Assembly (NCBI RefSeq): GCF_001949145.1
Contig: NW_019091520.1
Coordinates: forward strand, 381,183 to 445,182
From: Acanthaster planci
Lineage: Eukaryota; Echinodermata; Asteroidea; Valvatida; Acanthasteridae
Length of the DNA stretch: 64,000 nucleotides
Direction of reading: 5' to 3'
Shown here: piece by piece, positions 57,312-64,000 of the stretch
Layout: each line of letters starts with the position of its first letter
Position numbering within the stretch: position 1 is the stretch's first letter
The notes under the pieces: model-generated
Database searches by the model: none
What the model was told of the DNA's origin: nothing
Seen by the model: only the letters and a program-made list of their open reading frames with translations
Program-made: the position numbers and the translations under genes

Positions 57312-57351
57312 CTGCACTCACGACCGCCAACACACTTGACAAGCTTGCCAT
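57312..57351 (-). CDS. Candidate alternative first coding exon of SMG9
   Basis: ATGGCAAGCTTGTCAAGTGT starts 13 codons (MASLSSVLAVVSA) plus one G, ending at the donor GTCAGT. The next SMG9 exon (acceptor at 54388) is open upstream of its internal ATG only in the frame needing one donated base, exactly what this exon provides. The result would be 27 extra N-terminal residues (551 in total). The ATG at 54346 alone already gives a length like the human protein, so both starts are possible. Confidence 0.35.
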
Positions 57352-58004
57352 CTTTCGTATGCTTTCAATTTGCATCATAGGTTCATATGTGCTGACCCCC
57401 TCGCTTATGATTGGTTGGGATTTTTTTTTCTAATGTAGCTTTTTACCAAATTGTAAACTCTTTCATTCCTGTAGCATTGGCTGTAAACGTTTTAAAGTGA
57501 TTCAACACTAGCCTGGAGTTTGGTCAGTGATCATGGCTCTATGGAGCCAAAGGCATAAGTACGATATGGTGTACACTGCTTTCTAACTGCAGAAGGGATG
57601 TTTTCGCCCTTTCATTATACAGAGTGATGGAAAGATGATTTATTTATACCGTAACGTTGATTTCATGGCATCGTCATTTGATAAGGTTTTTTTTGGACGA
57701 TATTAACCACACACATTCCTCCGTGAATGAGAACAGCACGGTATTCACCGTGCTTTGGGGGTTGACTGGATGTGTGAAGGCTGCTGCCCGTTAGAGCAGT
57801 CTGTAAGGGCTTAAGGGAGGAAAAAATAAGGGCAAAAAGTGGGAATGTTTCTGAAACAATTATGCCCTTAGCTATGTTCAAATAATAAAAAAAAGTTCTC
57901 CTCTTTGATGGAACATGTCCAAGCCCTAGCAAATCAAGACCCCCTAGACCAAGATCACCTCCCGGCCGCAGGGTCCCCTATACCCAAAGCCAACTAGATA
58001 AAGC

Positions 58005-58468
58005 CCCTAGTTCTGTTACTCTCCCCTACGTAGGTTGTATTTCCCACCATATCCAGCGTATACTGAGCGAGCATGACATCAAGGTATTCCACACAGCCCC
58101 TCTTAAGATCCGCGGCATGCCGACATCCCACAAGGACAGACAAGATCCGCACCACCAACCAGGGTGTACAGGATCACCTGCCAACGTGGCAAAGTGTATA
58201 TTGGCGAGACTGGTAGGGACCTTCCCACCAGACTCAAAGAACACCAAACCCACGACCGGAAGGGAGAGTATGACAAGTCAGCGATAGTCAAGCATTCCCA
58301 CTCTGAAGACCACCGCATCAACAGGGACCAAGCCGCCTCATCACCAGCATCGAGCACTGGTACCAAAGACGCATCAGAGAAGCCTTGGAGATCCTCAAGC
58401 ATGAAATTGTTCCCCAAGACATCGGCTTCTCCATCAGTGACATATGGCAACTCCTGCTCACCTTCTAG
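58005..58468 (+). mobile_element. Penelope-like retroelement fragment with GIY-YIG endonuclease, frameshifted
   Basis: Three consecutive frames together form the 3' end of a Penelope-like ORF. The first reads LPYVGCISHHIQRILSEHD and KVFHTAPLKIR (58018-58165). The second contains the GIY-YIG core VYRITCQRGKVYIGETGRD then LPTRLKEH (about 58163-58330). The third reads SIEHWYQRRIREALEILKHE and ends SDIWQLLLTF before TAG at 58466-58468. One extra G near 58165 and a shift near 58330 break it. The reverse-transcriptase domain is absent, so it is a 5'-truncated dead copy. In intact elements the domain cuts the target for reverse transcription. Confidence 0.8.
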
Positions 58469-60097
58469 TCCAATGGGTCCTCTATACCCTAGGACACCCC
58501 ACCTATGGGTCTATCTCCTATACCCCCGGCCACCTCACCCCGCCCCCAACCTATGCCCAACTGACCCGCCTAACTGACCAGCTTGACCCCGTCCCGCATG
58601 AGCGCCCAGCTGAATCCACCACTGACCTTACCCCTTATCAGGTTGGATTTCTGGTTTGATCAGGCCGGAAGCAATAACAAAGGATTTTACCATTGTAGGG
58701 TTCTTCTCGCTTTTGCCGTTAGTGTGGTTCGCTCAACCGAGGAAAGACCCAACCTAAGCTCATTGTCGTCACGAGGGGTCATTTTATTTTCAACTCTATT
58801 CAACTACGAATGAACCCTTGGTTGCACAACAAAGGCTGTCCTCCCTCACCGGTACATCTGTATCCGCTCCGATGCAGTGGTGAAGAATTTTTGATTTGTA
58901 TCGTGTATTAGATGTTATCAATCTCAACAAGGGTTGTATCAAAGCTCACTGAAATTTGACGTCCCAGCCCATGGGCATCAATGCCAGGGAATGGGGTAAT
59001 AACCCCCCCCACACACTTTTGAGATGGGGGATGGGCTATTGAATCACCCCCACCACCTTATTTTGGCGAGGAAAAAATTAAAGCAGATCATGAAGAAGTT
59101 TTGAGACTTCCAACAACTAAAAGTAATTCAATATAACTCAGAATTTAAAAAAATAAATATGCCATTCTGAATATATATTACAGATGTACATCAATAATAT
59201 AGACATCGATCTATATGATTGAATGACAACCACCCCCGGCTTTTCAAGTTTCCGTTGCCGGGAAAGTCTTCCCCAACCCTCTTTTCTCCACCCCCAATCC
59301 CTCAAATTTTTGGCAAAAATTTACCTCACTGTACCTATCTGATTATTAGTCCGTCATCATTTCCATACTCATATGAAATTAGACCCTGTAAGTTTGCTAA
59401 TATTTCAATATTTTACCAGTTTCAGATCTTGTTTACGGTCCGCATAATTAGCCTTGACGTTTATACTGACATGGCATGAACCACACAGCCAGGGACCCTA
59501 TTATTATTTCTAATTAATATGTACAATAAATTTAAACTTGCAAATGATTTAAAGGCCTCATCAGTGATGGCATTCGACTTTGTGTTGGCGTTTCCCATGG
59601 GGCCATCAGGGTTTACAGTCCACTGGATGTATGCTTACCACACAATTAAACGACGTTACGGTATTCAGTACAGATAGCTTTAGTCTATAGCAACTCTGTG
59701 CTCTTGTGCCCAATACTAACGTGTTTTCAAAGCACACATTGTCCTGCCAGGTTGAGGTCATTTACAAATGAGCCTATTTCGAACACAGTTGCCTCGCAGT
59801 AGAGATTACTTTTTTCCAATTGCTTCTGTAAAATGCATCACCCGATAAGAGAATCTTTGTAACAGATACATTTTGTGACTCCAATAAAGTGGTGCGTTTG
59901 TTTAAACGGTAAAATAAAAGTGCAATTTTCTTTGGATTGCTATTAAATATGAATTTACTTATTGACCGGAGTTCACGTATTCACTTGTACAAAACCATTT
60001 TCTCTTGGATTTGATATTGTTGTCACCACTCTTTGATACTTTTGTGGAATTTACATTTAATATTTTTGCCTACATTCGTGACTACACTTTGTTACAG

Positions 60098-60180
60098 GAG
60101 ATTCGACGCACATATACAGGTCGAGTTCGACACTGAAGACGAATTGGAAGGCAATTGTGATCGACTGCTCAACCTACCAG
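60098..60180 (+). CDS. Candidate orphan exon, unidentified
   Basis: The acceptor TTTGTTACAG and the donor CCAG-GTAAGA bound 83 bases. One frame reads RFDAHIQVEFDTEDELEGNC and on to LLNLPG, acidic and protein-like. A second frame is also open. I recognise no family, and no partner exon on this strand within the window joins to it in phase with support. Confidence 0.25.
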
Positions 60181-60886
60181 GTAAGAAACACACAGGTATG
60201 ATTAATAATAAATGACTTCAAATTAGTTCTGTTAACCGTGTCTAAATACAGAGCCCGCCTCAATATAAATCTGACTTTGTTAAATCACAATGTCCAGGCC
60301 CATTGCGCCATTATTGCTGTCCGTGGTCGAAAAACAACACTCCGTTCACGCACAAAACGGTCTGCAGTAACACAGCAAGCGTGATGGATTCTGCTATAAA
60401 GTTTAAGACGAATTTGTGAAAGTCCGACCTGTTTATGGGTCGCCAGTGAGTGGTAAATAAAATTCCCCCATCCCTCAGAAATTTTGAGTCCTGCTGCACA
60501 CGCCCATCCCATTATTACCTAGGGTATTTAGGATTTTTAATACAGTTCATTGTTAATCTAGCAGTTGTTTAAGTTTGAACCAAAATATGTAGCTTCAGTG
60601 ACAGAAACTTGAAAGCAATAACTTGCTGATTGCCCATTATGTAAGACGCAAGAACTCATCCATATGAACTATTCGACTGGGATAGAGGCATTCGTGTTTT
60701 TAAGTCTGAGTGATCGATGTATATTTAATTGCTACTGTGACTAGAAGACATACTTTGAAATTTCGCTCTGTTATACTTTTACAAATTCATCGACATGTCG
60801 TGTGAACAGGCCGTCAGTGGTTATAAGATGCAATCGTATTTTATTGTGTAACACACATGTGTAGACCTTGTCACTAGTGAATGATA

Positions 60887-61615
60887 ATTTATGCGCGGAT
60901 GCTCATAAAAGGCATTTGGACGCAAAAAGCTTAAGCGGCCCATTGAAAATGTACAGGGGCACATATTTCAACGTCATTCATTTTTATCGTCGGAAAATCA
61001 TAAAAATAAATATTTATTGAAATAAATCATTCTAGCTGTTACTTTCTGGTGTGAGAGGACTTTTTGGAGAGCAAAATAAAAACTTAAAGAATTTCGTTCG
61101 TTTGAAGCGCGGGAGAGTTCTGTTCTGTACGCGTCTTCAAACAAATTGTGCGATACGTTGGGGTACCATCCACCATTCTCCGTCGACGACGTACGTGGCA
61201 AAACAGATCAGTGGGCGAAACAAACCTAAAAGTATCTGAAGCTAGCCCGTAATTCACATTACCTTCAGCCTGAACCGGCGATTCAGCATAGTGCAAGTGA
61301 TGCATAACACCCTGATGTACATGACTATTCAATTTTTAGGCATGTCTGGATAGAAGCCTTGATAACCTCTTTTGACCTCGTGCGCTCGGGGAGAAGCAAA
61401 TTTAAGACTGGTTTTTTTTTCATTTCATGCGGTGAAAAATCCTTTAGACTAAAAAGTAATAGCTATAATAATTGTAGAGCATTTTCCGAAGACGAAAGTG
61501 AAAAAGTGAAAAAGCTGAGAGAAAATGACGTTAAAATTGGGGCCCCTGTACATTTTTACATAGCCACTCAAGCTTTTTGCCTCCACATGTCATTTATGTC
61601 CATGCGCACATAAAT
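60887..61615. mobile_element. About 730-bp element with ~110-bp inverted ends
   Basis: The left arm (60887-60985: ATAATTTATGCGCGGATGCT, GACGCAAAAAGCTTAAG, AAATGTACAGGGGC, CAACGTCATT) is mirrored by the right arm (about 61523-61615: AATGACGTTAAAATTGGGGC, CCTGTACATTTT, CAAGCTTTTTGCCTCCAC, ATGCGCACATAAAT). About 80% of positions agree. The interior has no transposase frame. It ends roughly 360 bp upstream of the right-hand SLC16-like start. Confidence 0.6.
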
Positions 61616-61973
61616 TAGAATTTATGAGTGGAAGGGTCTGTTGAAAATCAGCAGGGGAAGGGCGTATGACAATAAATCATTGGAAAGAACGAGTTTGTGG
61701 TTGAACGATTACGCCAGTCGACAATTCAGATTGCTTGAAACATCCAAAGTTATATCGAAAGCTCTCCAAAGGTCAAATCTAGTTAACTGACATAACTTTC
61801 CGTTGCCAGATCTAGTTTATTTGTCCATTCCAGAAAAGTGAGTTCCACTTTCTCTATAAAAAATCGTCAACCAAAACGTTTGAGACTCGCTTGGTCGCTG
61901 ACACACTCGCTCAAGGTAGGCCTGCAAACAAGGACACGTCGGTGAGACTCTGTTCGTGAGACAAGCCACCGTG

Positions 61974-64000
61974 ATGGGAATCCAGTGTGGGTCCGACAGT
62001 GGTAACGCAGGCTGGTATGCCGTGCTCTGTGTCCACGTCAACTGGCTGCTATGGACAGGACTCCTCAAAGGTCTAGGAGTACTGCTGCCGACTTTTCAAG
62101 AGCAGTTCACAACAGACGCGTGGATGATTGGTGGATTGATAGCGTCCATTACCGCCGTTGGCAGTTTTGCAGGTACATGTAGGGCCTATTTTTTGTAAAA
62201 TTCTTTTAATGCATACGACTTATGCGCGTTTCCACGTTTCCGAGATAAATTATCGTGGAAAAAGACCGAATACCCTGATATTCTGGACATTTTTCCCAGT
62301 GGTATGATTGGTAAAGAAGTTTTTTTACCAGATGTGATATCACGGAAAAGCTTCTTTCCCTAATATAGTATCTCAGAAAGACGTCTTTTTAAGATGTCAT
62401 ATCACTAGACAGATTGTCGTACGTCTTTCCGAGATAATCATAATCTCGGGAGACTTCTGTTCGTGATAAAACATCACAGAAAGGCGTCTTTCCAAGATAA
62501 GAAACGTTAAAAGCCGTCCTTCGGAAATTAAAAAAATTGAAAGACATCTTTCCGACATATTATATCGGGGAAAGACGTTTTTCCACAAATGTAATATCGT
62601 AGAAAGTTGTCTTTGTATCAGTATTCCGTCTTTCAAAGATAATACATTATGGAAACGATGAAACGTGGGTGGTCACTCTAAGCTTTCGTAAAACTCTCAC
62701 TTGGTACTCGGAAAACTTGAATCTATAGACCAAAGATACTCATGAAATCCCATTCTCCGATCCCTCGACTGTGGTTAATTACGTGCATTGCACACCGCAA
62801 GCCAACATTATATCTGCCCCCTGGTGTTGAATGCTGTAACTATTTTTGAGTTGTTGCAAATTTGCAGGTTTGGTATAGTTGCAGTTTACTGAAGGCGATT
62901 CTATCTCATTTTTACCAGAGCCTATAAGGGACTATTTTTTTTGCTTACTGTACGCTACGTCAAAATAATACTAGGCCCTAATGTTGACAGGGGCCAAAAT
63001 CACGAAGAGACACTTATCTGACTGCCCCTCGCAAACATACAAAACATACTGCTGCATGAGAAAACTGAAAAGTAGGTCAACTGAGAGTTTCGTTTTTGCA
63101 AAGAGACACACATCTTTGTAACATTTACAGCGGCGCACACGTAAACATGCTAGCCCCTTCCTGACGGATTATGTTAAACAGAAGGGCCAAATGTAGGAAA
63201 ACGTGGATTTTCGATTTCACTAACATACGCGCATCTTTACTAATCGATTTTGGCTTATTAACGTTGTATTCCTTTTAACTACTTAGTTCAGGAAAAGTTT
63301 ATCTCTCAAAGAATCATTCAAGAGATTTTACTGCGTGTTCTGTGATAGTATATCATTTTGCAGTTTGAAATAGGAGAAACTTCTCTCGAAAACCAGTTAT
63401 CCTTCAAAATTTGAAAGTTTGGGTCTTCGTAAAAACGGTGACGATGGGTCCAGATTGCAATCTTTTACCTTTGGGACAGAACTGTACTCTGATTTACTAC
63501 CAAACGTGATGATTGATTTTCCTCCTCACGTTGAAATTACACGTTCCCTGCACGTGTGTGCAAATACACGTCGCACAGTGCTACGTACACTAGTGTGTTG
63601 ATTTTCGAAGGTCCAGTACACGAATGTACCACACGATGCACTTTAACCACTTCGTGCTGGGGCATTTTTCAACGTTGATGATGCTGGGCCGGCATGACTA
63701 TCATTTTTCCGTTTTCAAAATTCTTCAACAATTCATCATTCCATTTAACAGTCGTTTATAGCCGCACGGAGTAATCTTTAGGCAGTACTCTAAGTTGACA
63801 GGTGACCTTCATTGACGCCTGAATATTTCAGCCAGGCCTGCAGCCTTGTAAACAGAGCCCAGATTGTGCGGTGTTATGCAACTGTCTCTTGTTCACGAAC
63901 CTGGCTCAGGGCACTGCTGACCTCTTTTCAATAGGGGCCAGATTAGCCTGTAGCGGTGCTGTGTGGCTCATCGCTGCGGTAGTTGAGAGCTTTTGGCCCC
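61974..64000 (+). CDS. SLC16/monocarboxylate-transporter-like protein, first coding exon (continues past window)
   Basis: The only exon I can place is 61974-62172. The ATG is in ACCGTGATGGGA and is the first in-frame ATG. The 66 codons plus one G end at a GTACAT donor. The peptide has the SLC16 start: a short polar tail, then DSGNAGWYAVLCVHVNWLLW (a relaxed form of the family's D-G-G-W-G-W entry to helix 1), GLLKGLGVLLPTFQEQF (the GVLLPxFxxxF motif) and WMIGGLIASITAVGSFAG (helix 2). It is a plasma-membrane solute carrier; the substrate is unknown. The exon ends in phase 1, as does the penultimate exon of the left-hand carrier, and both are on the + strand, so they may be paralogues. No next exon is convincing up to 64000. 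Confidence 0.75.
62230..62660. repeat. Degenerate repeat around a GAAAGACGTCTTTC palindrome in the SLC16-like intron
   Basis: Near-palindromic words of the form AGAAAGACGTCTTTCC, separated by AGATAATATATC(A/G)-like spacers, recur about ten times at 35-45 bp steps, for example CAGAAAGACGTCTTTTTAAG, GTACGTCTTTCCGAGAT, AAAGGCGTCTTTCCAAGAT and GAAAGACATCTTTCCGAC. Divergence between units is high. No coding signal. Confidence 0.65.
62661..64000. other. Intron of the right-hand SLC16-like gene, nothing else seen
   Basis: There is no repeat or exon that I can support. A TTTTCAATAG acceptor near 63936 is followed by an in-frame stop for the required phase, so it is not the next exon. Confidence 0.5.

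Larger units (their letters stand above)
57352..61973. other. Intergenic, mostly without gene signal
   Basis: The region holds the Penelope-like fragment (58005-58468), a weak exon candidate (60098-60180) and the inverted-repeat element (60887-61615). The remaining sequence is AT-rich, with stop codons in all frames at short intervals. Confidence 0.5.

Noticed and set aside
57127-57378. 83-residue reverse-strand frame as an independent gene
   Set aside because: Only its first 13 codons fit a splice-consistent exon; the rest has no similarity or support.
63936-64000. Next exon of the right-hand SLC16-like gene
   Set aside because: The required phase hits a stop codon within three codons and the peptide lacks the expected helix motif.

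Overview
The window is animal nuclear DNA. Coding sequence is split into short exons with GT..AG introns of 0.2-16 kb, the mRNAs are conserved metazoan ones, and the space between exons is full of minisatellites, inverted-repeat transposons, tRNA-like SINE pieces and a Penelope-type retroelement relic. The very frequent ACATGTAC words and the intronless TRIM-NHL genes suggest a marine invertebrate deuterostome. An echinoderm such as a sea star is my best guess, but this is inference from style and not a species identification.

Layout. (1) 1-2252, + strand: the last two coding exons of an SLC16-like (monocarboxylate transporter type) gene that enters from the left. (2) 2253-6384: repeats, an assembly gap (2951-3621) and one weak candidate exon. 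(3) 6385-15584, - strand: complete EIF3F in eight coding exons; spliced by hand it gives an unbroken 279-residue frame. (4) 17179-20144, + strand: complete CFAP126 (Flattop) in four coding exons, 180 residues, divergent from EIF3F, with forkhead-like and X-box-like sites in its proximal promoter. (5) 22028-22400, - strand: a broken TRIM-NHL tail. (6) 24149-54346, - strand: complete SMG9 in eleven coding exons (524 residues from the favoured ATG; a further upstream exon at 57312-57351 could add 27 residues). (7) Inside the 15.8 kb intron 8 of SMG9, on the opposite strand, lie two intact single-exon TRIM-NHL E3 ligase genes (28950-30905 and 36099-38348). (8) 57352-61973: intergenic, with a frameshifted Penelope-like GIY-YIG fragment and a 0.7 kb inverted-repeat element. 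(9) From 61974, + strand: the first coding exon of a second SLC16-like gene that leaves at the right edge.

The genes do not form an operon or pathway. EIF3F (translation initiation) and SMG9 (nonsense-mediated decay, SMG1 kinase complex) are housekeeping genes, CFAP126 is a ciliary gene, and the TRIM-NHL genes look like members of a mobile, expanding family that landed in the SMG9 intron. I see no new multi-gene system. The points that most deserve follow-up are the antisense nested TRIM-NHL pair with its nearby relic, the ~90-residue acidic insert in the propeller of one of them, a hAT-type element with a perfect 8-bp target duplication, a Harbinger-type element with a TTA duplication, and a 52-bp tandem repeat that combines a hairpin with a pol III B-box-like motif.
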